A stretch of DNA of 64,000 nt, taken from contig JAPWDM010000012.1 of assembly GCA_035578155.1 (NCBI GenBank), positions 10,546,501 to 10,610,500 on the forward strand, given 5' to 3'. A model generated the notes under the pieces. It made no database searches, was not told where the DNA came from, and saw only the letters and a list, made by a program, of their open reading frames with translations. A program made the position numbers and the translations under genes. Position 1 is the stretch's first letter, and each line of letters opens with the position of its first letter. This document shows positions 12,222-23,865 of this stretch, piece by piece. Origin of the DNA: Brachynemurus nebulosus (taxonomy: Eukaryota; Arthropoda; Insecta; Neuroptera; Myrmeleontidae).

Positions 12222-12690
12222 CGCTGATATCCTTGTGAAGTTTTGATTTCTCAACTCCTACTAATTAATAAAATATTGGTGTCATTGTTGTTAGTTATTG
12301 GGAATCTTTTAACTCTACCATCATTTTCATCCTCAGAGATTACGTAATTGGTCCCTATAACCTCACTGACTAGAATCTTAAATGTGTGAGTTGACTAGAT
12401 TCTAAGCACCTCAAAGGAAATGAAACAGATAAATTACCTTAAGAAAGCTCAACTCAACCTTGATATTCTTGTAAAGTTTTGATTTTTCAACTCTAACAAT
12501 TAATAAAATATTGGTCATTATTGTTAAAGTTATTGAGAATCTTTTGAACCGAGTAATGTACTTATCCTCAGGGATTACGTCATTGGTCCTTATAACCTCA
12601 TTAACTAGAATCTTACATGCATAAGCTGCCTAGACCACAAAAGAAATGAAAGAACAGATGAATTACCTTAGCGGGACTCAACTCGGCTTT
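12222..12690. repeat. Tandem duplication, unit about 235 bp
   Basis: Two diverged adjacent units share AAGTTTTGATTT, AATTAATAAAATATTGG, GATTACGT and AACTAGAATCTTA. It lies just after the 150-bp tandem pair but is a different sequence. Confidence 0.7.
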
Positions 12691-13200
12691 TAATATGTCC
12701 AGGTCCGACACTGGAAATATCATTCCAGCGAGTCAGGTGTGCTGTGGATGACAAGGCTAAGAGATAGCACGCTCGTCTGTGGAAAATTTGTATAACAGTT
12801 AACTAGGCCCGAAAATTTATACATCTGCTCAGTTCAAAACAGAAAAAAAATTCTCTTTTTAGGCAGAGTACAGCTAAGCTGATTAACAGGCTTACTCATG
12901 CGGCATAACATCCTCGAGAAGCACCTGTTCATTATGGGACTGAGGGGGGGTCCTCGTCCCTCGTTTTATATTCTTTCGAGGCATTCTCCTCTTTCCGATT
13001 TAAGTATCTAGGGTCTCCAATTTAGTACAATCTTGAATTTCTACGAGGGACTGGGCGTTTGCTAGTCCCGCTTGGTTCGTTTTGGTGGCCTACGTGCGAC
13101 GGCTATTTTGAATCCCGACCCACCACTTACTTAACCGGTTTGATCTGACCGATCGATCCATCCATCGGAAATTTTGGCTTGGCCATCAAACTGTATTGGT
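12691..13200. other. GC-richer unique stretch
   Basis: This segment is clearly richer in G+C than its surroundings and is not repeated in the window. No long frame, splice-framed exon or tRNA fold could be supported. It could be an old element fragment or a conserved non-coding block. Confidence 0.35.
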
Positions 13201-14985
13201 TACAGTTCAAATTTTGGTTCCAAAAAGAAAACATACATATGTATGCGTAACACAGATATTCTCATAAAGCGACTCTCGCCGTAGGGGCTCTTTTATATTT
13301 TCAAAAAAAAATGTAATACCTAGATATTTTGATAAAATTGATTTGGAAAGGGTAAACAAAAAAAGGAAATGAGTGTGCAAAAAATATATAGAAACGAATC
13401 TCCCCGTGTTATTATCTACATCGGAATTTGGGATAATTGACTCAGTGCCGTGGTGAAGACCTCCCGACGAAATATAATACATAAACAAGGAGTCAGTTTA
13501 TATTGTCTCCATTTAATAATACCCAACACAATTCTTTCAACTACCTCCTATTAGATAGCCGTACTGTGTCAGAATATTATAAACTTGAACCTGTCGTCGT
13601 CTACCTTTGGTTCGTTTTTGGAATGTTTATAGGGGCGGAAGGGGGGGGGTTCTTGTATACTGTTTAGGGGTCGTTGTTAAGTGCATCTTTTGTTATTAAT
13701 AGCTTAAATTTTATGATCGACGTATAATACCCATACCGACTGTATACGACCTTTAAAACTTTACACGATAACCTCATTGGATATTTTATGTTCTTACCTA
13801 ATACTCTATAGTGCTGTGTGCTCTACAGTATACATACTTTGCACATAGTTTTCCATTTTCTCATTCAGGCCATTATTGTTTTTCATTGTCTCTGTTCCAC
13901 AATATTGAACCATTAAATTTTATTTTAATCTACTTAAAACTATTTATTTACTGACTGTATAGTTATAGTAGTTTGATATTTTTTAATGAAATACTTGTTT
14001 TGAAAGCAGGTAGTGGGTATATATGATTTTAAAAATAAAAATATTAATATTTGAAAAATTTTATAAAACATATTTTATTGAATGCAAATATCACAGTATA
14101 AATAAAAGATTATTACCATAGGCAGTAGCGAAACGCACTTTCTATTCTTTTTTGATATAAGTACAAACAATTATGTATGTCCTTTTTTACTTATGTGATT
14201 GTATGTGTTTGTACATGTGAGATTGAGGGTTGATAATAGTCATGTTAAATTATATGAACAACTAAAAGCAACTTTCTTCAAAATGAATTGAGCAAACGCG
14301 AAATTGATGACAGTGTTCAACACGAGAATTTAGATCGCCACGACCTATTAGCACCAACCACTGTCGAAACCGAAAATTATTATAAAATATTAATAATTAT
14401 TTATTATTTAACGTATTTTTACATATAAGCATTTAAATTATAATAATACTGACAAATTTGCATCAAACGGCACTCAGAAAAAACATAAATTGAAATTTTA
14501 TTTTGAATGATTTAAACAAAATTTAGCAGCACAAGAGTTATCACCAGACATTTTAAGCCACCATAATAATTAAATACATATTAGAAATATCTTACAGATC
14601 ACAAAACACACTAAAATTACAAAAATTAAAAATGTCAGTGAAACTTAGACAAAATTAAATAATTTACATAATTATCAACTGTAAATTTTTACAAAATAAT
14701 TTGACCTGCAACTTTATTTTTCTAAATTAAATTTACTTTAGTGATGATATTTTCACTGTATTAGTATGCATAATGTTATACATTATTTAGGTACATAACA
14801 TGGAGAACCCTTTAGAATTTTTGAATTCCATATGACACTCTTACGTCATCTCGTTTCGTAACTATTTGTGAAACAAACTATTATTTAAACTGTGCAAATA
14901 AATTTTTTGTAATTTTAAATTAAAAAGTTAACTTTATAGTTGCTTATGACTTATTTCTTTTTGCCAGTAAAAAAAGCAGATACAC
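13201..14985. other. No recognisable feature
   Basis: AT-rich sequence with chance frames only; a short G run lies near 13640. Confidence 0.4.
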
Positions 14986-14989
14986 ATTT

Positions 14990-15412
14990 GAGCAAATTTT
15001 CGAATCAAAAATTCAGATATTACAGCCACTGTCATGGCGCCACTTGAGCCCGGAACTATGACAGAAATTGATTTTGTGGTTCCTAGGAGCCGAAAATAAC
15101 ATTCATTAAAATGTTTGAAAATGTTGAAAACCACAAATTTTTGGATGAGTTTTTCACTCAGACACTTTGAATGCCGGGAGCATGGTTTTTTACGAATTTT
15201 TGGTGACAAAATTGTTTTTTTGGCGCAATTTCCAAAAGTTTAAAAGTTTTTGCGGTATTTTTTCACACCGTTGGAAAGAAGGGAAAAAATTACATAAAAC
15301 TGGCTTTTGAAGCATTATTGTATGTAAACTGATTTCTGAGGAAAACTAGTTTTTATGAACGGAAATTCGAAAACATGTGAATATTATGCAGGATGTTGCA
15401 ATAGGGATATTT
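14990..15412 (+). mobile_element. R1 copy 2, lacking the AT core
   Basis: It has the R1 left block (TATTACAGCCACTGTCATGG, GAGCCCGGAACTATGACAG) joined without an (AT)n tract to a shortened right block ending in TTATGCAGGATGTTGC. The TGTGTCCGC and ATAACTC boxes are missing, so an internal deletion has removed the centre. It is more diverged than copy 1. Confidence 0.65.
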
Positions 15413-15873
15413 GATAATCTTTTGGTCAGGCAATTAGTGAATACCCAAAGCTATGATTCTTGTAAACTAGTATTTTAAAAACTATTCCATCTAAACATAT
15501 GAAATTTGGTTTAGAAAATTGCTTCTATTAATCTCAAACTTCCTGAGAAAATTTAATGCTGTAACGTAACCATAGCCTCGGAGACTGAAATGATCGAAAA
15601 TTTGGATAAGGTTTAAATATACCCACATAAATGAGATTGGTTTAATGTGGTTTATTAACTGCTCACTGCACGGAATTCTAATTGTGTGAGCTCGACTCAC
15701 TCTTGACCAATTTTTTTTAGGGTTTTATACCAAAAAATTGTGTATTTTCTTAATCTACAAGGTAAATCTATAAATTGCTTATATCTTCGTTTTAGTTGAT
15801 TCAGTATCCTTTTCAGTGATGTACTTAGTTACATTTATATAACAAAAATTCAATCAAAATTTGGAAAGAAGCT
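15413..15873. other. No recognisable feature
   Basis: No gene or shared repeat is seen. Confidence 0.4.
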
Positions 15874-15877
15874 TTAA

Positions 15878-16818
15878 CCCTAGAATCATACGCTGGTCTA
15901 CGAGAAACGTTAATGATACATCGACGTCATTTTGACGGATGGACTTTTTACGGAGAGTTTCAGAGTTTATTAGCAAAAAACATTTTTTTTACATAGCAAT
16001 ACTACAAAAACGAACAAAATATTTAAAAAAAAATTGGATTTGGAAAAATTTCTTAACGTAAATATTTATTAATTTTTTTAATCTTTTTATCAAAGCATAT
16101 TTTCATTATAAAAATTAAAAAATAGATAAATACATAAATTGTATCATAAAACATGTGTTTCAAATAATTAATTTATGAACTATTAGTGTATTTATGAACT
16201 ATGAGTCAGTGGACATGTGTGACTTTACAGAATGTGGAATTTATCAGTCATAAATATTCCCATAGATATGTAGTTATTTCCCCATTAAGCACATTTGTAA
16301 ATTTTCTAAAATTTGTTAGTTATTTTTTCGAATAAGATCTCGAAAAATAATAAAAATTAGAATATTTTCCACAAAATAAATTGTTAATCTTTTATTAAGT
16401 TACTTGAAACGCATTGTTTAGTTTGCGATTCAATATATTAAAACTTCAGTATTATGTCGTCTCTACAAGTTAAACAGCTGTAATCATCTTTCACATTATC
16501 ATAATCATTGAATAAATTAATTATAACATGCATATTTTTAATAAATTTTAGAAAAATTAGGAAAACTTTTATATGTGAAATACAAAATCTTTAAAAAAAA
16601 ACATTACGTAATCATACATCGACGTCCTTTTGACGGACACTATTTAAATACAAACAAAACTACAATGACCATAAACAAAATAGATACGTCTTATGTGTTA
16701 TAACAACAAATAAATTAGATAACCGAAATCTCACAGCAAGCAGGTACCGACAAGTTGTAGTATTGGAGCAGGTAGAGAAGTTCGTTCGTCGTTTTGACGT
16801 GTACGTATGATTCTAGAG
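15878..16818. mobile_element. Non-autonomous piggyBac-like element
   Basis: The 941-bp element starts CCCTAGAATCATACG and ends CGTATGATTCTAGAG, inverted repeats with one mismatch, and sits between two TTAA tetranucleotides (15874-15877 and 16819-16822). A TTAA target with a CCCTAGA tip is the signature of the piggyBac superfamily. There is no transposase frame, so it would be mobilised in trans. A subterminal direct repeat (CATCGACGTC then TTTTGACGG) occurs near 15919 and 16617. Confidence 0.8.
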
Positions 16819-16822
16819 TTAA

Positions 16823-17359
16823 TTTAAATTACTCAAATACAAAAATAATATAGTGCTCCAACAAAGCCAATGGTCCAATTTTCCCCTAATCACTGTTTCT
16901 TTAAATATGTTATTTTTTCAGAGGTGACACCATTTTTTACATTTATTATTAATCTTTAACGATTCAACTTATCTCCGCAAATTAGTAAATACCCCCAATA
17001 AATTTATATGAAAAACGTTACTACATATGAACCGTTAAATTATAAAAGCCATAATTTATATCACAGTTAATCCATTTTATTTGGATGTGCGAAAAAAAAA
17101 CCGCAAAAACAGGCAATAACAATTTTTAAGGATAATTTTTATTTAAAAATTTTATTCGTATAAGCGTAACCTGCAAAGATTAACCTTATCAAAATTTATC
17201 ACACCGTTGAATCTACCTTCGTCTAGTTTGTTATTCTTTTTTTTTTTTTTAATTAAATATAAATCATTATAATGACCGAAGCCAAAAAAATAAATTAAAT
17301 AAATAAATAAAAATGGAAACCATTTTTTTATTAGCTCTAAGCGCGAGTTCATTTTTTTT
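16823..17359. other. No recognisable feature
   Basis: AT-rich sequence with homopolymer A/T runs; no supported gene. Confidence 0.4.
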
Positions 17360-17360
17360 T

Positions 17361-17430
17361 TAAGTATCACACACATTACAATTATAATGTTCTCACTGTA
17401 ACTATACTGTGTTACGTAATAAAATGATTT
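17361..17430 (+). repeat. Direct repeat left of R3 copy 1
   Basis: About 70 bp (ACAATTATAATGTTCTC, GTTACGTAATAAAATGA) is repeated at 19132-19202 on the other side of the R3 element. A TTAA lies at the start of this unit and again at the R3 insertion point 73 bp on, so R3 seems to have entered the junction of a 73-bp tandem pair. Confidence 0.75.
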
Positions 17431-17436
17431 TTTTAA

Positions 17437-19131
17437 GGGAAGATTCACTAAAAAAACAAAAAAAAAATCGATTCTTTTTCTTCATAATTGAAGACATGAG
17501 TGGATGATGGTGTTATGTAACATTTTTTTCAAAAAGTAATTTTTTACAAAATTTTGAAATATCCTATATGTTAAAGTATCATATTCTAGAATTTAGTTTC
17601 ATTACGTCCAATAGTTTTGTAGCAATTCAATAATAAATATGTGCTACTGCATGTAAAGTATTTGTAATTTAAATATTTCAATCGCTTTTATTGTAAAATT
17701 ATAAAAAAAAAATGTTACATAACACCTTCATCCACTCATGTCTTCAATTATGTTCCTTAAGGTGTTAGAAATATTCTCCTAAAATTTTATTTTAAAAAAA
17801 TTTGGGGCCAGGTCTACCCACACTGTCAACTTCCCATTGTGTGTCCTTAAGACTAGAGACTACTGTACATAAATAATTCTTTTTCCATTTCGGGCAACTT
17901 CTCCCCTGGGCCCCCGATAGAGGCTTTGTCCCTTGCACCATACCGGGGGCTTCGCCTTCTGTACCTAAGGGTGGGGGCTCCACCCTTATCAAACAAATGA
18001 TAACATCATTTGTTCTCAAGATATGCGAGACAAAATATATTTCAAAAACAGTTTCTTATTTCATTTCTTTTTTTTTTTTAATTTTATAATAATATACTGG
18101 GGTTTTAACATCAAGGAAGGTTCTTAGGCCATTATATAATAATGTTATGGTAAAAATCCATATAATCTATGCTATCTTAATAAAGTTAATTCTGTTTTTT
18201 TACCACAAAAAACAAACCGCTAATCCGAATTTGCTGAAAACTTTATCCAGTCTTCATTTTTTGATTACGCATCTAATGAAATTAGTCCGGAGTTGATGTC
18301 ATCATTTGTTCTCCAGATATGCGAGACGAAAAAAAATTCACGAAAGAACGAACGGACGAACTAACGAACGCGCGCACAGACATCACGCTAAAAACGATGG
18401 ATTCGGATTCTAGTGACCTTGAAACGTGGAGATATGTCAAAATTAGCGATTCGTAAAATCGGACCCATTACAAGAACTTCCTATGGGAAGTTAAAAATTA
18501 AAAAGTTATGGACATTTTAGTGCACGCATTTTACTATTTTATAATTCATTTAAAAATTAAAGAAACTTTAAATGCTATTTTCTCGAAAGTACGTTTTTCA
18601 ACATGGCGGGTATCTCAAAAAGTATTTGAGATATCGAGATAAATCCAAGTGCATATTATTCTTCGACACCGTCATTTTGGCAGGAACTAGAATCTTTTGG
18701 TTCCGTAATATATTTTCAAAATGGCGGCTGTTTATAGTCGAGAAAAAGCGGTGATTTTTGAAAATTTATTTTAAAAATGCGATTTCTTGCTGGTTTTTTT
18801 AAATTTTTTTCTTAGATTCTAATTAGTGCCATAACTGTACATGTATATTTTCAGAAAATTCTTGATTTTTTGATTTTGGTTCACTGGGCATTTCAGAACG
18901 TAAGGAACCATTAAAGTGGAAAAATCTCACAGTGTCGACTTCAAAGTCATTTATACTCAAGTCGTTTTTGAATTTGTTTTTTAAATTTTTTTTTGTAATC
19001 TCAAGACATGTAGAAACAATGTTGTATATTTAGTTTTTTAATAAAATATTTATTTGTATAAAAAAAACATAAAACATAAAAATAATAGAAAAGGTCGATT
19101 TTTGATGTTTTTTTTTTTGGTGAATCTCCCC
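17437..19131 (+). mobile_element. R3 element, copy 1 (1.7 kb)
   Basis: The left end reads GGGAAGATTCACTAAAAAAA after a TTAA and the right end TTTTGGTGAATCTCCCC before TAAA. No transposase frame is present. Internal features include two copies of a CATCATTTGTTCTC/AGATATGCGAGAC box (18007, 18300), a short GC-rich patch at about 17890-17990, and a region at 18490-18790 repeated in inverted orientation at 21765-22060. A 256-bp element is nested at 17490. Confidence 0.65.
17490..17745. mobile_element. Nested short element with AATT target
   Basis: The ends are inverted repeats (GAAGACATGAGTGGATGATG and a complement ending CACTCATGTCTTC) continuing through GGTGTTATGTAACATTTTTT. AATT lies on both sides (17486-17489 and 17746-17749). 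The partial R3 copy at 21765-22137 keeps the same R3 sequence around 22085 with one AATT and no insertion, which is an empty site. A second copy is at 57293-58544, also flanked by AATT. Confidence 0.8.
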
Positions 19132-19202
19132 TAAAGTATTCACACAATACAATTATAATGTTCTCGCTGTAACTATGGCTGCGTTACGTAATAAAATGAC
19201 AT
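19132..19202 (+). repeat. Direct repeat right of R3 copy 1
   Basis: Partner of 17361-17430, with several mismatches. Confidence 0.75.
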
Positions 19203-19286
19203 ACTTTTCATTCAATTCGATGAGCAACGGAGCAAAATGAGTTTGCCTGCTGTAGTTACTCAACGTAACTTTACGACAGTGTTGAC

Positions 19287-19307
19287 GACGCACTGCGGAA
19301 GTGCGTC
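19287..19307. repeat. GC-rich hairpin
   Basis: Perfect 8-bp arms GACGCACT and AGTGCGTC around a 5-nt loop, in otherwise AT-rich DNA. The local sequence is GC-richer from about 19190 to 19330. Confidence 0.6.
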
Positions 19308-19660
19308 ACGCCTCTATAATTTTCAACGTTCCTCATCATATACATGAATATAGGAACATGACGACGAACATGTAAATTGATGTAAAAAGTATAACAAAAC
19401 ATGTATATATGGAAGGCCTCTCGTTATCGGTTAGTAGTAGACATAATGAAATATATTCAGTGTATATGGAACGTGTTTGTAAAATTTGTTTGATGAACAC
19501 GTCATGAGTTTCCTTTCTCGTGTGACGTCATAATTATGTATTCTTACAAGGGGGTATCAGATTTAAAGTTTCCTTGTTTAGAAATAGAAACGTCCAAAAA
19601 GTTACGAAAAACATGGTATGTATCTTATATAGGTATTTGTTAGTTTATACTGCCCACAAT

Positions 19661-19765
19661 AGTAGCATGTAGCTGAATGGTTAGTATCATGGCGTGTAGG
19701 TGCAACTGAGTGGTTCTTGGTTCGAATCCAGACGTTAACATTTATTATTTTTTTTTTTTTTAATT
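19661..19765 (+). repeat. tRNA-derived repeat, plus strand
   Basis: It contains a Pol III A-box-like TAGCTGAATGG (19670-19680) and a perfect B-box GGTTCGAATCC (19719-19729), with tRNA-like spacing, and is followed by a long T run that would stop Pol III. The cloverleaf arms are poor, so I call a tRNA-derived SINE head or pseudogene, not a working tRNA. Confidence 0.6.
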
Positions 19766-20009
19766 GATTGCACAAAGTTTTTTTTTTGACGAAGATTACA
19801 ATGCTTTTTTATGTTACGAAACTCGTAGAAAACTAAATAGATAACTTCTGTTAACTAAATACAACAGATACGAAACAAACTTCACAGTATAAAACGACTT
19901 CATTATTTTCAAGACTCCTTTGAAAATATATATAATATGTAACATCCTATACTGTAATTGAATATTGTACAATATTACAAAGGTAAAAGAAGGAAAAATT
20001 AAAAAAAAA

Positions 20010-20106
20010 AATTGTGAAAATGCATGCATTCGAACACGGAACCTCTTGATAAAGAGGCACCCCACAGTACCTTACCGTACTCGGTTACGTGCTACTGTTG
20101 TAGACA
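20010..20106 (-). repeat. tRNA-derived repeat, minus strand
   Basis: Read on the minus strand it has TAACCGAGTACGG as A box (20075-20087), a CCTCTT/AAGAGG hairpin in the middle and a GTGTTCGAATGC B-box-like element (about 20025-20036), then a T run. Its first 30 bp resemble the plus-strand module at 19661 (CAATAGTAGCATGTA against CAACAGTAGCACGTA). The two modules point at each other across about 250 bp. Confidence 0.55.
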
Positions 20107-20118
20107 GTATTTAAACTA

Positions 20119-20682
20119 GGGTTTCCGATCTCGATTCGATTTTATCGAAAATCGATTTTTGGAGAGCCGATCTTCGATTTTTCGAATCGATTCTTTGGAG
20201 ATCAAATCGATACAGAGATCGTAAAAAATTTACGGGATCGGGGATCGATCTTTTCGAATTTAATTCAGAACATTTTTAGTAAAAATATGATATTTGTTCA
20301 AAATTATTGTAAAATAGGTATGTTTAACTATTTATGTTGTCAAATAATTTTACCACTTTTATGATTCATTTATAGAAAATTGAGTCAAATTTTAGATTCA
20401 TGTGATAATTTTAGCGCAAACTGGAAACCATTTTATTTATATTAAATTCAGCAGTTCATCTTCAAAGGAAATTAAAAAATTTCTTGAAATTGATTTGTGA
20501 TGACCCAATAAGAAAGATCATTTAAAACTTTTATATACCTTTTATTTTTTGTAAGTACAAAAATTGAATCGATTTTCGTCAGATCGATCTTTTGTAAGCC
20601 GATTTTCTCCTGCATCGATTTTTTTTTTTGACGATTCGAATCGATCCACAAGATCGATTTTTTGGCCAGAGATCGGAAACCC
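20119..20682. mobile_element. TA-flanked inverted-repeat element
   Basis: The 564-bp element starts GGGTTTCCGATCTC and ends GAGATCGGAAACCC, perfect inverted ends inside TA dinucleotides (20117-20118, 20683-20684). The subterminal parts are crowded with ATCGATT/AATCGAT words. The TA target suggests a Tc1/mariner-type MITE. A frame through the right end is not a gene. Confidence 0.75.
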
Positions 20683-20684
20683 TA

Positions 20685-21505
20685 ATTTCAGACGTTTAAT
20701 TATTCTAAATTGTTGTTACTACAACACTCAGAGGGACCAAATTTCTAATTCTCTCAGAATCAGATTTCTCATATTTCTCAGAGGGACCAAAGTTCGATAT
20801 TTCCGATGTAAGAACAAAGCTAATGCTGTAAGCATGGTTCCAATACCAGTATCAACGCTAAAAAAAGGGCAAAACCCTTACTAAAATACAAGAAACACTA
20901 GAGATTTACCAGATATTATTATTAAAATTGTTGAAAACCTCAACCAACTGGCATAATGATAGTCAGTACCACATGCAAAACCTTATAATTAACATTAGTA
21001 TCTACGTCACTTATGATGTACTCTTTAAACTGAATGATTCAACTCTAGACGAAGAATATATAGGAATGCCTGAAATGAAAATGGGACAGTTATAAAATTA
21101 GTTTTTGTTTTTCTCCTAATATAAATAAGAGTCATTAAAACGGAATTCAATTTAGAAAAGAAACGAAACGTTTGTACACCCTTCTCGTCGCACTCTCTTA
21201 CGTCCCTTACGCCCCCTCCCCCTACATCCTACTCTCGATCCTCAGCATGTATAGACACAGCTGGAACTGGAAAACTTTCAGATTAAAAGTTTTTATATAA
21301 GATTTGAATAGAAAATGAAGCTTTTTTTTTATTTCAGTTTATTTTGTGCTGTGTTTACCCAGGCAAGTATTCCTCTTTCTCATCTTTGCATAACGGACGA
21401 AATATTATTGTAAAATAATTGTGTCGTTTAAATATATAATTACGAGGTATTATGAATTATCATCTCGAGCCGGAGAATTAACTATTTTTCTTAAAAAACT
21501 AAAAA
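20685..21505. other. No recognisable feature
   Basis: No supported gene; a short C-rich patch lies near 21195-21240. Confidence 0.4.
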
Positions 21506-21507
21506 TA

Positions 21508-21562
21508 AAACTTCGCCAAGTGCGTGTTGGATACACGTTAAGTCTGAGTTCCTCAGTAGCTA
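21508..21562 (+). repeat. Stray copy of the foldback-tip motif
   Basis: The order CCAAGTGCGTGTTGG, ACACGTTAAGT, TTCCTCAGTAGCTA matches the tip of the foldback at 460-520 (TCAAGTGCGTG, ACACGCACTAAGT) and a minus-strand copy at 46170-46230. It suggests a family that shares this stem-loop end. Confidence 0.6.
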
Positions 21563-21764
21563 GAATTTATCACAGCTTTCGGTCTATTATAAAAATCGAT
21601 AAATATTTACACTTGTGTTATTATTGTTACTATGAGGATCAGTTACGTAATATTTTTAAGTAAACGTGTCACGTTTGAAAATGGTCATATTGACCAAAAC
21701 ATGTCATAAGAGTTTTAATATTCAATAAAAGTGGTATTTTGCAAAGTAAAGTGTTTTTATTTAC

Positions 21765-22137
21765 TAATTAAATTTTCAAAAACTACCGCTTTTTCTCGAC
21801 TATAAACAGCCGCCATTCTGAAAAATATATTACGGAACCAAAATATCCAAGTTCCTGCCAAAATGATGGTATCGAGGAATAGGCATTTTGATTTATGTCG
21901 ATATCTCAAATACTTTTTGAGATACATGACGCACCATGTCGAAAAACGTACTTTCGAGAAAAAAACATTTCAAGTTGTTTATTAAAATTGAATTTTAGTC
22001 AAGTGCATACACTAAAATGCCCATAACCTTTTGATTTTTAATTTTTTTGTAAATAAAATTTTAGGAGAATATTTATAACACCTTAAGGAACGTAATTATG
22101 AAGAAAAAAAATTGATTTATTTTTTTTTTTTAGCGAA
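21765..22137 (-). mobile_element. R3 element, copy 2 (partial, inverted, carries empty site)
   Basis: On the minus strand it begins with the R3 left end (GGGAAGATTCGC) next to TTAA at 22137, runs through ATAATTACGTTCCTTAAGG without the nested element seen in copy 1, then jumps to the part equal to 18490-18790 and stops near 21765. It lacks the middle and right end. Confidence 0.7.
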
Positions 22138-22149
22138 TCTTCCCTTAAA

Positions 22150-23396
22150 TAATTTTAGACATTTTTGTAATCAGTTTTTTACAGTGTACTTATATTTACT
22201 TTAAGTTTCTTGGAGCCACGGTTATAAAGTTACGCTAGGGGCGGGGGGAATAAGAAAACCTAATTTTACCTTTTTCCAGTAAGGAAAAGTATTTCAGAAA
22301 ATAAAAAAAATCTCGTTTCCATAGCCGTAAAGATGTAGAATCTATGAGGATAACATAGGCAGACGGACATGACAAAAATTATAAGAATTCCGAGATTTTT
22401 TCTTCGCCACCCTAAAAAGTAGATGATTGTATATCTGATAACTAACCTGCGACGCGAATAAATTTGCATTGGTGTCAACTTTGATTTACTCTACAAAATT
22501 TTATTTTCTATTGAAAGAAACATTTCACTGAAAAATAATAATATAACAAATAAAATAAAAAAGAAAATTTAGCACATATTTTTTTTTTGTTTTCTTCTTC
22601 TTTGTTGTGTATTTTCCTTGAAGAAAATAAAATAAAAGACGATACCTTTTTATTAAATAACAAACGACGAAATAAACTTTTTGTTTTTTCCCCGAAGAAT
22701 GATGTACATTATCAATTTTCGGGGTCGACATTAGAATATTAAACCCGGCATATTGTCACCAAATCGAAAAAGGAAAAAATATGAGGTCATAACTGAAACG
22801 GACTTGGATAAAAATTTATAACAATGTTCAAGTTGAAAAAATAAAAAAATGTGTTCTTTTTTGTGAAGTGGGTCGGCAAAATAGCCTCTTGAATAAGTTC
22901 ATGTGTCATTTAAACGGAAGTAATTAAATGTGGCAATTTTCTCTCTTGTTAGAGGAAATTTTTTCGAAAATGTCATACATCCGGTCTTGAACAAAAAAAT
23001 AAAACTCATCAATATCCATCCACGTATTAAATTGTTCGAATAATTGACAATCTACTGCTGTCTGTCAGTGTGTCTGTCGGACGGAAACATTTTTTTTTTG
23101 TACGTTTTTGAAGAAATGAAAAATGTTGTGAATTGTCATTTTCATTGTAATTTATTTCTCGGGGTAAATAAATATCTGACATTTGAGTTTTTATTTTACA
23201 AACTAGAAAATGTCGAGGTATTTATTCTTTTTTAGTTATGATGTACCGTAAAGAGACATAACTTTACCATAATTTTCAATTCAAGTTTGAATAAATTGGA
23301 AACGAAATTAATCTATTTGTATTTAGCAGTTTAAAAAAAAAAAAAAAACCGACTGATATAAAACTTTGATTGAATTTTCCAGAAACTTAAATTACT
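22150..23396. other. No recognisable feature
   Basis: Low-complexity A/T tracts (for example 23331-23348) and chance frames only. Confidence 0.4.
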
Positions 23397-23404
23397 ATTA
23401 CTAG

Positions 23405-23842
23405 TAGTGATGAGCAAATGCAAGACCAAGACCAAGACTTGGCAGTCTTGGCCTTGGTCTTGTTCTTGCATTAAGAATCCTGGTCTTTGTCTTGCTAGAG
23501 CAGTTTGAGTCTTGGTCTTGGTCTTGGTCTTGCAAAATGCAGTCTTGGTATTGGTCTTGGTCTTGGTATTGCTAAAGAATCTTGCACTTTCTTGCATTTT
23601 TTTATTAGCGAATTTTTTCCTTCTAAAATCAGAATTTTCTCTCGTTACGGTATTAATTATACTTTTAAACTATTTAAATAATTTAGCAAGAGTCTTGCTT
23701 TTTTCTTGCTATTGTCTTGGTCTTGCTCACTTGAGTCTTGGTACTGGTCTTCCAGCCATACTTATAGTCTTGGTCTTGGTCTTGCAAAAAATGCAAGACC
23801 AAGACAAGACTGCAAGACCAAGACTAATTTTGCTCATCACTA
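23405..23842. mobile_element. hAT-like element G1 with CTTGGT minisatellite
   Basis: The ends read TAGTGATGAGCAAA and TTTGCTCATCACTA and are flanked by a perfect 8-bp duplication ATTACTAG (23397-23404, 23843-23850). The 8-bp target and TAGTGATG tip are hAT hallmarks. Both subterminal parts consist of short repeats of GTCTTG/TTGGTC type in opposite orientation, so each end can extend its inverted repeat. The unique core has no transposase. Confidence 0.85.
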
Positions 23843-23865
23843 ATTACTAGTTAAAAATAATAGAC

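Noticed and set aside
18572..18754. 60-codon frame in R3 as a gene
   Set aside because: It lies in a repeat that is also found inverted at 21765-22060 with the frame broken.
17361..19202. LTR retrotransposon with 70-bp LTRs
   Set aside because: No primer-binding site, polypurine tract, TG...CA ends or gag/pol. TTAA at the start of each unit explains the repeat by insertion into a tandem pair.
23331..23850. Leu/Val-rich and Lys/Thr-rich frames in hAT elements G1 and G2
   Set aside because: They read through the CTTGGT minisatellite in both directions.
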